DNA of 64,000 bases. It comes from Syncephalis plumigaleata (taxonomy: Eukaryota > Zoopagomycota > Zoopagomycetes > Zoopagales > Piptocephalidaceae). A program made the translations under genes and the position numbers. Each line of letters starts with the position of its first letter. Position 1 is the stretch's first letter. Location: contig JAIXMF010000007.1 of NCBI GenBank assembly GCA_025201365.1, positions 496,001 through 560,000 of the forward strand. The letters are read 5' to 3'. Below are positions 39,340-52,249 of this stretch, piece by piece. Under the pieces are notes generated by a model. It made no database searches and was not told where the DNA came from. It was given only the letters and a program-made list of their open reading frames with translations.

Positions 39340-40086
39340 TTAACTTGCTTGTGGATCGTTTAAGAGAAAACGTTGAGTACCACTCCATCGACGAACTATC
39401 GATGAGACATGATAGGGTGCACTTTTTGGAGACATGTCCACTACATCGGCTTGTTGTATTGGCATGCCTTTTCCACGATTAGCACTGGATCGCCATCGGT
39501 AGTCGTTAATGGGCATAGCATACTCGGTGGATGCTGTATTCTCTGATGCTTCTTCCTCGTCAGTATGCGATAATGACGTTAACGATGGACGATGCACGAA
39601 AATATGTCGATGTGCCATGGGATACCATTTCATTGAAGCACGTCGATCTAGGGAGGTGTGACGTGGATATTCATCTAGACTGCTACTATCATCTTTGTCT
39701 ACGGTGAGCATTGGGAAATCCTCCAAGTACTCCTCTTGACGACGAGACAATGACACGATTGGTGAATAAACAATGGGAGACCATAGATTCTCTTCTTGAT
39801 TGGCATCCAACTCACTACCATTACTATTGTCATCAGTATTACTGTCGAGATCCGTGTTGTCATCTTGTATATCCTCCAGTAGATTATGCACTAATGAACC
39901 GATATACCATGGCCAAGGTGGGTGTGCACCAGGATTGTGCATGTACTGCGTATTGATCTCTTCAACAATAGACGATAATGTATCTGCTGCCTGTGGGGAT
40001 ATGGATACCGGTATGGCTATAACATTCGAGAGAGCACATACGATAGCGGTAAGCAAGGTGACCTTGTATAAATGTGATAATGGCAT
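39340..40086 (-). CDS. Secreted acidic precursor with dibasic sites, unknown family
   Basis: A single-exon gene of 248 residues, unusual here because most genes have introns. The N-terminus MPLSHLYKVTLLTAIVCALSNVIA is a good signal peptide. The middle is very acidic (DIQDDNTDLDSNTDDNSNG). Arg-Arg pairs occur in LSRRQEEYLED, LDRRASMKWYPMAHR and IVRRWSGTQRF, which are possible Kex2 cleavage points, so it could be a pro-peptide. No cysteines are seen in the mature region. I do not recognise a family, and expression is unproven. Confidence 0.6.
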   Translation of the reverse strand: MPLSHLYKVTLLTAIVCALSNVIAIPVSISPQAADTLSSIVEEINTQYMHNPGAHPPWPWYIGSLVHNLLEDIQDDNTDLDSNTDDNSNGSELDANQEENLWSPIVYSPIVSLSRRQEEYLEDFPMLTVDKDDSSSLDEYPRHTSLDRRASMKWYPMAHRHIFVHRPSLTSLSHTDEEEASENTASTEYAMPINDYRWRSSANRGKGMPIQQADVVDMSPKSAPYHVSSIVRRWSGTQRFLLNDPQAS

Positions 40087-40432
40087 GTTAATACTAAGAA
40101 CTAGCTGTGAGTGACTACTAGAGAAGAAAGTTAAAAGAGTTAAAGAAGATGAACAAGCTTAATTGCCATCTATAAAGGGGTGACTATATCGCATTGCTAA
40201 TAGATTATGGCTACTTAGCAGTGTAATTTAAATGTAAACAAACAATAAATAAGCATCGGATAACGATATTGATGATGTAGATGCAGGTGTATGTGTTACA
40301 CTGAATTAGAAATGGGAGGAGAATGGCGTGTGTGAGCATATTTTGCTGTTAAAGAATCAATTCAGTAATGCCATTTGAGTCACAATAGTTGTTGATCGTT
40401 TTCCATTCAATTAATTTACTTTCTTTTACAAA
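40087..40432. promoter_or_regulatory. Divergent promoter region, secreted precursor and SART1
   Basis: About 346 bp between two divergent starts. A TATA-like CTATAAAGG lies at about 40170, roughly 85 bp upstream of the secreted-precursor start on the minus side. Nothing else is seen. Confidence 0.4.
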
Positions 40433-43311
40433 ATGAGCAGTGCCGATAATTCCAGTTCGAAGGAGATCTCACTCTCCCTAGAAGAGACCAAGTAAGTGGT
40501 GCGTATAAACAAGTGGATACGATGTTAACGATAGAATTACTATGTATAGTGCGTTGCGTATTAAGTTGGGATTGAAGCCGATAGAGGCAGGTCCATCTAA
40601 TGCAACGGCAGCGGCCGAGAACAACTATAAAGAGCAGCGCGAGAAAGAGAAGAAGGCTGCCGAGGAGAAGGCGCTAAAAGATAAGATTGAAAAGTAAGTT
40701 ACAACATGTTGCCTATTGAATCAAGGCAGAGTAGACTATTATTGGATCTGTTGTTAATATATATATATTCATGCTATTGTAGAATGCAGAATCGTGCCAA
40801 ACTATCAAAGAAACTTGAAGGGAAAGGATTGGGCGATGTCGATGCAACAGATGAAACTGAGGCTAGCGCCATGGACTGGGTGCGTCGTAGTCGTCAGAGT
40901 GAGCGGGCACGAGCCAAAGAACGCGCACTAGCTGCGAAACGTGCAAAACAACTAGAAGAGCAGGACGGCATTGTTGGTCATGCTTCCTCAAATGAATACT
41001 CGTCTGGTATGTATAGGATTGTTCATGCATGACATCTACTATGATTGCTAATCAATGAACAATGATAGATCATTTGAAAGGTCTTACGGTAGCACACGAT
41101 ATAACTGACTTTCAAGAAGGTGAAGAACAAGTTCTAGTACTGAAAGACTCTAGCATTATGGAGAATGAAGGTAGGCATACGAGTGGTGCACGATATGCAG
41201 ATGCTAATGACAATAATTGTACATTGATTTACTAGAGGAGGGAGATCAGTTGGAGAGTGTGCAACTAGCGGAGAAAAGTAAGCTAGAGCGTAATTTGGAA
41301 AATAAGAAGAAACGTCCAATCTACACGGGATACGACGATGAAGAGTTCTCCACTACCATTGGTAAGCGACCAGAGATTCTATCTCATTATGATGAGGTAA
41401 TCGATGGCAAGAAAGGCAAGGTAGGTTATTTGAAATGTATATATATATATAATGATATAGAGACATGTTATTTATTCATTATACACGTTGCATTGTATAG
41501 AGTTTTACACTGGGCAATGAAGGAGAGCAACAATCGCAGACTGATGAGCAAATGCGTCAAACGGTATCTAGTCGATTACGCGTAGAAGGAGAAAGCCTCG
41601 ATTATACCAGTAAGTGATTAGCATGATGCTATTCTTTCCTTATTGTTTACTAGATATATACTAACGTATAATCATTAGAAATGCAGATTATGAATGATTA
41701 TTACACGCAAGAAGAGGCCGATGTTACATTTAGAAAACCGCGACAAAGTAAGAAGGGAAGAAAAGTACGTAGACGACCACAAGCATCTTCTACTAGTGAA
41801 GATGTTGTCAATGACTCGGCAATGGCGTTGGATGAAGAGAAACCCGCGCCCATTGTCAGGGCTGATCTATCAAGAAGTAATCTGGTGGATGATGACGATC
41901 TACAAAAGGCACTGGCATTAGCGCGTAATACTGCTACGAAGAAACGAAATAAACGAAGTGCAGTGGAAGAGATTGCTGAGCAAGGTGAGATATTATATAC
42001 AATATACACGATATAGGTTATAGCTAATCATGTGTCATTCTAGTTAAACGTATTAAAGAGGAACCTGATTATTTGGGTACTACCATTGATAGTCTAGATG
42101 CAACTGCATCGGATAGTACAAATGGCAATGGACCACTCGTACTATCAGATACAACCGAGTTTGTTCGTGGACTAACACTTGACGTTCTACTGCCCATCAA
42201 GAAAGAGGTGGACACTGATAGTAACACAGGTAGTGGCCCAGTAGAGGGTAGATCTGCTCAGAATGCATCATCCTTGAATGGTATGGATGAGGATGAGGAG
42301 GATTCGAAGCCCGAGTATACTACTATGGATGTTGACTCTGTTATGGTAAAGAATGAACCTAATACGGATGAACCATTCGATCCAGAAAAGGCAGCAGAGA
42401 GGGTAAGTAATCAATTAGCATTCAATGGCAATTCGTTAACTAATATTGCTATCACTTGAATATAGGAAGTGGCCACCATAACAGAGGAGCCATTGGTGGC
42501 AACAGGATTAGGCGCAACAATGGCGTTATTGAAGCAGAAAGGTAAATTGTAGAGGCATGAGAAAAGGAGCATGGAACACTAATTGTAGAACTGATTGTGT
42601 GTAATCCAGGTTTAGCGGATAAACCATCTGAGCGTGAGCTACGTAATGCACGTATGGCTCAAAAACAAGTGGAATTCCAACAGGAAATACGTAAACAACT
42701 CACTCGTATGGATCGAGAACGTGATGCTGAGAAGCAACTTCGACGAGAGGCTGCCACACAATCAGGTAAACGTGGCGGCCATGCCTATGAACGGGAACGT
42801 GAACGTCAAGAGGAGGAGACACGCTACCAGGAGCAACGTCGTCAACGAGAATGGGATCTAATGATGCGCGACTATCAACCGGAAGTGAATCTCGTCTACA
42901 AGGATAAACATGGCAATCGTCTGAATGCAAAGGAGGTAGGACAAGTGCGGCGAATGCCATGCTTACGTGGCAACAGCATTGTGTGTCGTATTACAAAAGT
43001 GCATATACTCACTATTATTATTATTTCTTTGCTATTAATAGGCTTATAACGAATTGTCGCACAAGTTCCATGGAAAACAACCGGGCAAGGTGAAGACAGA
43101 GAAACGATTGAAGCGTATGGCGGAACAACAACGTCTCGATAATATGCCTAATAATGATACGCCACTCGGAGCAGCGGCAGCACTACAGGATCGACAGAAA
43201 CGCACAGGCATGCCCTATATGGTGTTGCAGCTTGGCGATACTCGACATAGCACTCATATTGGTTCGCGATCTCATGCGCCAGATGCATTATCGCGAGATG
43301 TCTTCCAATAA
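40433..43311 (+). CDS. SNU66: SART1/Snu66, U4/U6.U5 tri-snRNP protein
   Basis: A multi-exon gene with the SART-1 family layout: an N-terminal ISLSLEETNALRIKLGLKPIE motif, KEGKGLGD-like and AMDWVRRSRQSERARAKERALAAKRA, DHLKGLTVAHDITDFQEGEEQVLVLKDSSI, KKRPIYTGYDDEEF, then RGLTLD, and the C-terminal FHGKQPGKVKTEKRLKRMAEQQRLDNMPNNDTPLG. The protein stabilises the tri-snRNP and is needed for spliceosome activation. It is rich in charged coiled coil and acidic stretches. The C-terminal 'H.FHGK.pGK.KtEKRlkk' block is diagnostic. Around ten introns. Confidence 0.92.
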
Positions 43312-45226
43312 ACAGTTGTATGCATAGCTCTACATGAGGTTGATAATAATAGTAATATATATACATATATGTGTGTGTGTCTACTCGTTAATGCAGTCAA
43401 GCTGCATACATTCAGGAAATGCATATATTTTTCTATTACACTTGCCGTTGATCGTTGAATAAACAAAGTAGATGTACACCTTGTTTGCTAACTTTATCGA
43501 ATTCACACTTTATGGAATTCATTTTACTAATGAATATACCCAAGCATATACCATGAGGCATAATGATAATCGCATGACAAACAAGCATTTATGACATGGT
43601 AGTGAACTATAAAGACGATGCAACACGCTTGGACTGCATGAACTGATCCATGTGATCTATCAGCACGCGTACCATGTGGTATGGGGAAGTGAATAACTGG
43701 CTGGTTGACTGACTGACTGACTAAAAGTAGGATGGCATTGCCTATGGATGAATAGTTTTGTAGGTCACATACACGCATACACGCATACACTCACGCATAA
43801 ACACTGACATATAGACACGCGCACGCTTCATTCTACGTGCATACATGCATATCTATATATTGTTTGTTTTCTACATCACGACATTACTAGTTGTAGCATC
43901 ACTATACCGACCACATGCCTGCCTGCCTTACACATCAGGCACCTTCTTCCATTTAGTTATTATTCGTATTTTATATTATTTGTTTATTGGTAAAGATTCT
44001 ATTGCAGTAGCATACAGTAGGAAACTATTCATTACTAGTAGTAGTGTCCTGCTACTCTACTATTATTCCTTCTTATTATTATTACGCAGTGGCTACTGCT
44101 CTTCTTCGTCTAATTAATTGTCCGACCTTGACACGTCGTTGTTTGCGTTCCCGCTCCATAAAAGTATATATCCATATCTGTATGCTACGATAGTTTGTAG
44201 ATAGCTAGATAGCTAGATATATATATATATATAGTGGTGTACTCTTTTGTCCTTGGTCCCGTATATTACTGTTATTACTTTTACTACTACTACTACTACT
44301 GTCATTACTCCGTATAGTTCTCACACACAATCTACAGACCAGCGCTTTCTCTCTTTCTCTTCCTCTCTCTCTCTCTCTAGCCTTTCTCCTTCATCTATAT
44401 TGTACACAAATATCAACGTTTTGCGCCTGTCAAATACATTTAATTCTACCGGATATTAAGCCAACACGGAAAGATAGCCACGCCGTTGAAAGAAGCGATT
44501 GTCGTATCACTCGTGTCTTTCTTTTGTTCTCTATTCGCCTGCACCTTCTACTACTACTACTACTATTACTGCCTTTTACTTCAGCTCGTCTCCTTTCCTC
44601 TCTCGCTCTGTCCCTCCCTCATACAGTGTTTCTTATTACGCGAACACGCGTACTCCCTTAATTCTTGTACGTGTGTCCATCAGTGTTTGTGTGTACGTTG
44701 GCGTGTATTCGTCGTCCGCTTATTTCCTCGCTTATTCGCCCGCTCGCCACTAATAGGCCAGTTCTGTGCTGCGCTATTTTCACATATGAGCGATACCGCA
44801 TAGATTGCTGAACGGACGACTATTCTGAGCGCTAACCTTCGACGAATCCTACTCCCCTTACTCTTCTGCCATCTCCTCTTACTCTCAAGTCCAGCTAGAT
44901 TGTCAAGTCCAGTCTATTCTATCGAGCCTTGTAGTCTTGGCCACGTTTTGATGAGCTTTACTATCGCTTGCCATACATATAGTCCTCTACTTTTATCGTA
45001 ATCTATTATTATCATTATTATCAATATTATCACTGTCACTATCGTTATTGCAACTGCCCTTTTCTCCTGACGTCTTTTTTCAACAACTGCTAACAAGTGC
45101 CGACTGTGGATGTAGTATAATATAGCATATATATATATCGCACACATACACGCATACACACACACAACATTGAACATTTAAACGAAACAACAAAACGTTG
45201 TAGTAGCAGCAGTAATAATAGCAACA
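43312..45226. other. Long intergenic region upstream of RasGEF 1
   Basis: About 1.9 kb without a supported gene. It is pyrimidine-rich on the + strand, with TA repeats near 43350-43370 and 44218-44232, CTA repeats near 44283-44300, and CT repeats near 44362-44378. Short ORFs here are made of Ser/Leu/Tyr runs from these repeats. It probably holds the promoter and a long 5' leader of the RasGEF gene. Confidence 0.5.
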
Positions 45227-48200
45227 ATGACACGACTTATGGATGTTGTGGTGGCACGTCACGATTATGTACCCACCGAAGAAGGATGCATTCAATTACA
45301 TCGAGGCGATATCATTCTAGTGGTAAATCAGGATAATTCAGGCTGGTGGGATGGTATCTTGTATGAAAACCGTGAACGAGGCTGGTTTCCCAGTGAATAT
45401 GTTATGACCGCACCACAAGACGTGGTAGATAAGGTTGGTTTATTTGTTCGTGGGATTAGCAAGTTGCATTATATTAACCCTAGCCTACAGGTTATTAGTG
45501 AACAGTCAGCGGGACTAGGGCCTTCCGGTTCAGATTCGGATGAAAAAGTAACGGAAAGTGGCGAGGAAAAAGAATCGGATAATGAGGCAGTCAAGAGAAT
45601 CGACAGTTTTGATAGCGCCGCTTCAAATCAAGGTCTCGTATTAACCGCGAATAATCATTCCATGCCAAATATTCAGGAGCATAATGCACAACACTTAGCC
45701 GGTGATTTAGCAACGGAGGTAAGTATCGTTAGAATGCATCACTCCTTTCATACTCATAAATTGTTACCTATTCAGAATAAACCTGATGAATCAAACAAGG
45801 TGAGCATGCATGTTATGTATTATTGTAATCTTTAGCGTACTAATCTCGAGCATGATCCTGTAGATTCTGCCCAATTCATCGCGATCCCTCACCAATCTCA
45901 TGAATGGTCTTACCATTGATACGAGTGTCGCATCAACACCTAGTGGTAGGTTAGCATCGGCAACTCAGCCACGAACAGCACCTGTACAGTCAAGCGCATC
46001 TATACTACCAATGACACCTATGCCGCATCAACATCAACAATCACAGCAACAGCAGCAACAATTACAACAACAGCAGCAACAACAAGCTGTCCCAGTTGTT
46101 TCGTTGCAAATGCTAATCGATAATATATTGCAACCAATCGCTGAACTACGTAATATGCAAACGCTTAATGGTGACAATTGCATCAATTTCACTAATAATG
46201 TGGTGCGAGCAGTACGTAATCTACTCTATCATACTGGCGTTAAAGGAGAAGAGTCACCGGCATTGGCACAATATCCCGAATTGCGTAATGTACGTCAGAA
46301 CCTATTTATTTCCCTTAATCGACTGGTTGCCGTTTGTAAGATCATTGCCCATCAAACGCCGCCACCTAGCGACACACTTACCAACATGCACACCCATGCG
46401 CTTGGTGTGCTCGAACACGTAAAAGCCTTTATCCTGATGGCAACTGAACTGCAACTGGAACTCATCACCGAGCCACCGCCACCACCTGCTCTGCATGGCA
46501 TAGCGCGTACTCAATCGGCCAATGCGGTCGTGGCACATCAGGTACCGCTAGGTCAGCGACATGTTTCTCGTAGTATCAGTAGCGACAAGTTCCCGCCTAA
46601 CGTATTCACCTCACAGCAAGGCAGCGTGCTCTCACCCACTCATCGTTCACCGTTGGCCACGCCTACCACACCGTTTGTTTCGGATCAACACTCGCATGCA
46701 TATCATCATTCCATTATTAGCAGTGAAGCAGCCGAGCTATGCGATCTAATGGTGCAGTCAGCGGGGACCATCAAGAACGTACTCGAACGTCTAATGGCAC
46801 AGATTGAAAGTGGTAAAACCGACTCGACTAAACTTCAATTGATGGTACGTGAAACGGTGCACGAGGTGGGTCAGCTATTCTCGCTTATCGGCGATAATCG
46901 TACACCACACGCGGAACGCTACGGCGCGACCGATGATCACGACTGGTCTATTCGATTCTCGGAGAATTGCGACCGACTATTCGCCGAGATTAAGTCGATG
47001 CACTCGGCTGGCGCTGCGTTAGATCAATTCCCGGCTGATGGCGCATTAGAATACTTGCGCACATGTATCCTACGAGTTCGTAACGCACTCAATGACGTTG
47101 TACTAAGTGGACGTCAAAAGTTCGCATATCGTATCGCCGCGCATCGACGAGAAGAAGAAGAGGAAGCGGCCGCTCTTTCGCACGGCTATTCAACGAATGC
47201 CACCGATAGCATTTCGTCAGGTTCGTATGGTCGTAAATCGTCAGAACCGATGCTACGCACGTCAAGTGGCAATCCCGTATTGAACAATGATAATCCTCCA
47301 GCGACGATGAGCACCGGTAGTTTAGGACGTAAGACACAACTGGCCAATGCACCGAAATATGGCATGTCCCGTGAACGAGTAGGATCTGCGAGTGCCGCTC
47401 ATGACATGGCCAACCCGATGCAATCGCCCACAAATCGACGTGCAACCGATACATTCTCGCGTAGTCCCACGAATACCGGCAGCAACACGAAGATGATGAA
47501 ACTATTTGGCGTGGATACACCGCGTGTACCACCTCCAGCATTAAGTGTAAGTATTGAATAGCATTAGATGATTCATGAATAATAATAATGTTAATTAATT
47601 TGCTTTACGAAATAATTAGACGCAAAAACCGAAATTCCTTCTCTATGAATATGAAGAAGGTGATATCCGTTACAATATGGAGAATCAAATTAGCGGTGGT
47701 ACATGGCCTGCCCTCGTTGAACGACTTACCCCGCACGATACAGCCAAAGGTAAGTAATACGCGTGCTACTCCTGGTCAAATGTAACGAATCACTAATGAC
47801 CTGTCTACACTCTATAGATGAGGAATACGTTAACATATTCTTCCTTACTTTCCGCTGCTTTGCCTCACCGGAGAAGTTGGCAGATCAACTATTGGAGCGA
47901 TATCGTATTAAGCCACCAAAAGGTTTATCAAGTACCGAATTGAAGATTTGGTCGATGCAAAAACAAAAAACCACACGTATTCGGTAAGTGTTTACAATGA
48001 CCATTGATAGCACTTTTTTCTTACCACTAGCTCATGCTACTATTGCTGTCATTAGGGTAATCCATATGGTTAAAACATGGTTAGAAAAGTATTTCTTCCA
48101 TGGCAAGGATGAGGTTGCATTGCCGAAACTACGCGAACTAGTCACAATGAACGCAAAGATATCGCCTAATACGAGTAATCCCTTGTTGGAATTAATTGAT

Positions 48201-49801
48201 CGCAAGGTGAGTAATCATGCCGAAAAGAAATAGGCGGCAATACGCAACAATCACTACATTCCTAGTGTTAACACCATATGATGTAAATAGGCGAAAGAAA
48301 GCCACATGACTAGTATCGTGTCGTCTATCGGTAAAATGTCACCACGTACCGCACGTCATAAGCAACTTGATCGGTTTACATTAGGTAGCAGGGATAGTAC
48401 GGGTGATGTAGCACCACCATCGCCCAACTTACCACGACATATTTCCATTGCGTTAAAGACGCGCAATCTAGTCAATGTCACGGATATCGATCCATTGGAG
48501 ATGGCACGTCAACTGACCATTATCGATAGCAAGCAGTTCTGCGCCATTCAACCGTACGAGCTTATCGATCAAGAGTTTACACGTAAGGATAGTCGCGTTG
48601 CAGTTAATGTACGCGGTATGTCCGATCTTAGCAATCAAATTATTACATGGACGGCCGAGTCTATCCTATTTGAAGATGACTTGAAGAAGCGTGCCTCCAT
48701 TCTGAAATACTACATCAAATTGGCCGATGTAAGTTGTAATAATGACAATTAGCGTATCTATATACATAAATACTAACGATGTTTATAGAAATGCTTATCC
48801 TTGAACAACTATAACACTATGATGGCTATTCTTAGTGCTATACGATCAGCGCCAATCGATCGTCTTCGTAAAACATGGGAGGTAAGCTAATCACCTGTAT
48901 TATTACTATAACTTGTGTTACTATAATACTGACATCATTCATTCTTATATTAGTTGATTCCCAATAAGACGAAATATGTGCTGCAGTCATTGCAACAAAA
49001 AGTGGATCGTACCAAGAATTACAAGGAATACCGGGAGCGTATTCGTCAGTTGCCACCACCTTGCATCCCATTCTTTGGTAAGTGACTAACAATTAAAGAT
49101 ATAGGAGTACAACTAATAAGCGAAACAATCATCACAATCATTTAGGTATCTTCTTGACGGATATTATTTTCACGGCAGACGGTAATCCTGATTATAAGGA
49201 TCGATTGGTCAAATCGGATGATCAAAAACAAGAGAAGCTGATTAACTTTGAGAAATACCGCTCAATGGTTAAGATTATCCAGAATATTCAGTCATTCCAA
49301 GTGACGTATAATCTAACACCAGTTGATGAAATGCAAGATTACCTACGAGAGCGTCTCGGTGCAAGTAAGACGGGTGGCAATAGCGATCGACTCTACGAGA
49401 TGAGTTTGATCATAGAACCAAAGGATGAACCGGCAACGATGCGTCCATCATTCCCACCTCCACCATTACCGCAATCGCCTACGGAAGAGACAGTACCTAC
49501 TGCTGTTAATAATAATAGCAGTAGTAATAATGGTGCTGATTCTACTGCTCAACCTGAACCTACAACAGCAGCAGCAACTGATGTTACATCAGTCAATTCA
49601 GATGTTAAAGCATCATCACCTGTATTGGATGCAGATGAAGCAGCAGCAACAGCAGGAACAACAGCATGTACATCAGATGAAAGTGAAGTGACTCAACAGG
49701 AGGCAGCAAACAATAATGGTAACAGCGTTGCTGTCTCATCCACACCAGCATCATCTGCACCGGCACAGGCAGCTGAATCAACCGAGATTGTAGCATCATA
49801 A
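45227..49801 (+). CDS. SH3-domain RasGEF, Cdc25-like
   Basis: Starts with an SH3 domain: VARHDYVPTEEGCIQLHRGDIILVVNQDNSGWWDGILYENRERGWFPSEYV. Then come a low-complexity Ser-rich part, a polyglutamine tract (about 46035-46086), and a large helical middle region. The REM domain has YEYEEGDIRYNMENQISGGTWPALVERLTPHD, and the catalytic RasGEF domain has DIDPLEMARQLTIIDSKQFCAIQPYELI, ILKYYIKLADKCLSLNNYNTMMAILSAIRSAPIDRLRKTWE and [23 protein letters not shown]. It should activate Ras, as Cdc25 does in fungi. The tail is a Pro/Ser/Ala-rich disordered stretch. A possible intron at 45434-45490 is a multiple of three, so it may be retained. Confidence 0.93.
46035..46086 (+). repeat. CAA/CAG repeat encoding polyglutamine in RasGEF 1
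   Basis: A run of CAA and CAG codons encodes a Gln stretch with one Leu interruption. Mixed codons suggest it is older and less unstable than a pure repeat. Confidence 0.85.
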
Positions 49802-50147
49802 TTTCGAGTATTGTACGTTTATAACTTATATGCGACATGGCATCATACAACAAGCTACATTGTTATACCAACTAGTCAGAATGGTATTGGATTATGTATT
49901 CTTTATATAAAATTAATAAACATCTATACGATCAAATACTACTTTACGATATTCCTATGTATCTAGTAATCGACCTATTCATTGTTGATGTGTAAAGCTC
50001 TTCGTATTTAGATTAAATCATTAAGAAATGTTGAGCAGATTAAAACAAGCCTTTAGCATTTAGTATCAACTCGTCATCATCATCGATTCATCGATTACTA
50101 TTCTTGTATAAAATTATTTATTTACTAGTAAAAGTTAGTAGACTATA
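49802..50147. other. Convergent intergenic region
   Basis: About 346 AT-rich bases between the ends of RasGEF 1 and the F-box-like gene. An AATTAATAAA near 49910 is a likely polyadenylation signal. No gene seen. Confidence 0.5.
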
Positions 50148-51716
50148 TTAGACCGTTTGATTTATATTCCATAGAATAACCTTGTTGTCGATGACTTTCA
50201 TTAGCATATGGGGATTAATGGCCACTGTCTTACTTGCTACATCATCACAGGGAATATGGTAGGTTTTATCTGGATTATGAATATCCCTGACATAGAATCC
50301 ACCATCTGGATGTTGAGTAACCCAGAATCTACTCAATGCAAAACCGACATAAGTCAAATCGGGCGCGATCATCGTATCAACTATGATACTTTTGGATTCC
50401 AGAGAGAGTATTTTTAAATTGCTACCATTAAGGATAATAATACGATTTGGATTCGTAGCAATTTCGGGAAGATGTTCGGTAAAGGTCCCTTCGTAGCAAA
50501 TACTGTCATCACTCGCACAATGAATAAAGAACAAGTTTTGTATATCTTCTTTAGTTTGTTGATTAGTATTTGATAGTTGCGCTGAACTAGATCCATTTGC
50601 TGCATGGTTATTATCATTCTTAGATAAAACCAGTTCGTTGCTAGCAGACGCATATTGCCATACGAGTATCATTTTACCATATAGTAAGAGTCGCGAATGG
50701 CATGCACCATATTTGCGTGCAAGCGATGGAAGTGTCACGTTTATATCTTTATGAATATAGGATATATCATTTGATGTCGCCTTTAGCTTACTCCAGTTAT
50801 AGAATAGCTTGTTATCCTTGTTGCTAAAACCAAAATGAGCAGCATAGATTCTACATTTTTCAGCGTCGGCACATCTAATGACATATGTGTTCCAGTTAGA
50901 AGCACTTTCAATTCGTAATGGCTTTGGACTAGTGAGATTAAAGACACTTATAGGATAAGTCTCGGATGAGGTGGTAGGCTTTTTAAGAAGTAGCCATCGT
51001 CCCACCATGTCTACAATCTGAGTGCCTCCCTTGGTATCCGGCAACAATTTAGCTTTCATCGTTGCTAATTGGTTTCTTTGCCAGTAGACTACTGCATCGC
51101 TACTTGCTTCATTCGATCCAACTCTTTTGGGTCCAGAGAGCACAATGTACCAATTGTTAAGATCACCAGTGATACGCGCGTATGAATCAGCAGAGAAATA
51201 TGTCAGAACATTAGCGATAAATAAAAGTTTAGGCTTGGGATCGTGTTCAACGAGATAAAGCGTGTAAACATCGGTTAGAATAAGTGTACCATAAACATTA
51301 TTAGCAATAATACGCGTATTTAGCTTGTTTGTAACTCCATCAGGTAGGTTATCGGTAATATAAAGCGTATCACTAGTGATGGCTTTTTTCCGCCAATTAT
51401 TTGTTACATTCAGTCGAGCCATATAACGACGTAACCGCCTATAGTTGGACCGTATATCAGGGCATTCGTGCTTCACTGTAGTGGTTTCTTTCTTGAGCAC
51501 ATTATCATGCCAACTTTGCCAGTAATGTGTCTCATTGGTAATGGTGAAATCGCGGCAAAACAATTTCTTCCAATCAATTTCATCAGAGGATACTGAACCT
51601 AGAATACGACAACAAGCTGTAAGAAAGGCTAATAACGTATCGTCGTCCAAATACGCTGTAATACGTAATAATATACGTGCAGGTACATTGTTGATGTGAG
51701 GAGGAAGACAAGTCAT
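50148..51716 (-). CDS. F-box-like protein, single exon
   Basis: One uninterrupted frame of 522 residues. The N-terminus VPARILLRITAYLDDDTLLAFLTACCRILGSVSSDEIDWKKLFCRDF resembles an F-box (P..il..I..yL....l..f...cr......d...W..l...d), which would link to Skp1 in SCF ubiquitin ligases. The remainder repeats strand-rich segments such as NVYGTLILTDVYTLYLVEHD, MVGRWLLLKKPTT, and NKVILWNINQ, which suggests a WD40-like or irregular propeller for substrate binding. Lack of introns is unusual here and may indicate retroposition or rapid gene-family birth. Function beyond the F-box is inferred. Confidence 0.65.
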   Translation of the reverse strand: MTCLPPHINNVPARILLRITAYLDDDTLLAFLTACCRILGSVSSDEIDWKKLFCRDFTITNETHYWQSWHDNVLKKETTTVKHECPDIRSNYRRLRRYMARLNVTNNWRKKAITSDTLYITDNLPDGVTNKLNTRIIANNVYGTLILTDVYTLYLVEHDPKPKLLFIANVLTYFSADSYARITGDLNNWYIVLSGPKRVGSNEASSDAVVYWQRNQLATMKAKLLPDTKGGTQIVDMVGRWLLLKKPTTSSETYPISVFNLTSPKPLRIESASNWNTYVIRCADAEKCRIYAAHFGFSNKDNKLFYNWSKLKATSNDISYIHKDINVTLPSLARKYGACHSRLLLYGKMILVWQYASASNELVLSKNDNNHAANGSSSAQLSNTNQQTKEDIQNLFFIHCASDDSICYEGTFTEHLPEIATNPNRIIILNGSNLKILSLESKSIIVDTMIAPDLTYVGFALSRFWVTQHPDGGFYVRDIHNPDKTYHIPCDDVASKTVAINPHMLMKVIDNKVILWNINQTV

Positions 51717-51788
51717 GGTTTAATCTCGTAGAGAAGCAATAAAAGAGAGAAAGAATGTTTTTATTGACCAATAAAGACAATTAAGAAT

Positions 51789-52142
51789 TTATGCATTAGT
51801 TGATAAGGGGAAAAGAAAGTTTATGTTTAGTGTGTCGCATAACCATTGCCATTTGTGACGGAATGTCATGATGGAGGAAAGCGCTATTGTTGTGCGATAT
51901 TTTGCTCGTACAATATTCTGTAATGTGTAGGACCATGAGTTATATATATGTTGGTGATCGGATGGTTTGTTATTGTATATACTGGCTATACGGGTACTAT
52001 ATATGGCCCACAGCGCGCTAATGATAATGATATAGTTAGTAATGTTGGCTTTGTCAGAATGTAAATTGTAAGAGAGAGTAACGATTGATTTCCAATTGAA
52101 ATCTACTGACGGAGTGGTAGACAATTGATTTAGCATATCCAT
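51789..52142 (-). CDS. Hypothetical 117-residue ORF, possible LINE-derived fragment
   Basis: MDMLNQLSTTPSVDFNWKS... has a Trp/Tyr/His-rich middle (ALWAIYSTRIASIYN, WSYTLQNIVRAKYR) and ends FRHKWQWLCDTLNINFLFPLSTNA. The AlWaiy/WxxxxxxI pattern recalls the region after the reverse transcriptase in some non-LTR retrotransposons. The resemblance is weak and no reverse transcriptase is nearby. It lies just 72 bp upstream of the F-box gene start on the same strand. Confidence 0.3.
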   Translation of the reverse strand: MDMLNQLSTTPSVDFNWKSIVTLSYNLHSDKANITNYIIIISALWAIYSTRIASIYNNKPSDHQHIYNSWSYTLQNIVRAKYRTTIALSSIMTFRHKWQWLCDTLNINFLFPLSTNA

Positions 52143-52249
52143 TCAGAACTGCTGAACTGGAGGACATGACCAACGAGAACTGTATTTGTATGAAAAATGT
52201 ATAAAAAGATCGATTAACAAAGCATTCGTATTACTGAATACATAACAAA

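Noticed and set aside
44247-44803. Several Ser/Tyr/Leu-rich ORFs in three frames
   Set aside because: They arise from CTA, CT and TTC repeats in a pyrimidine-rich leader.
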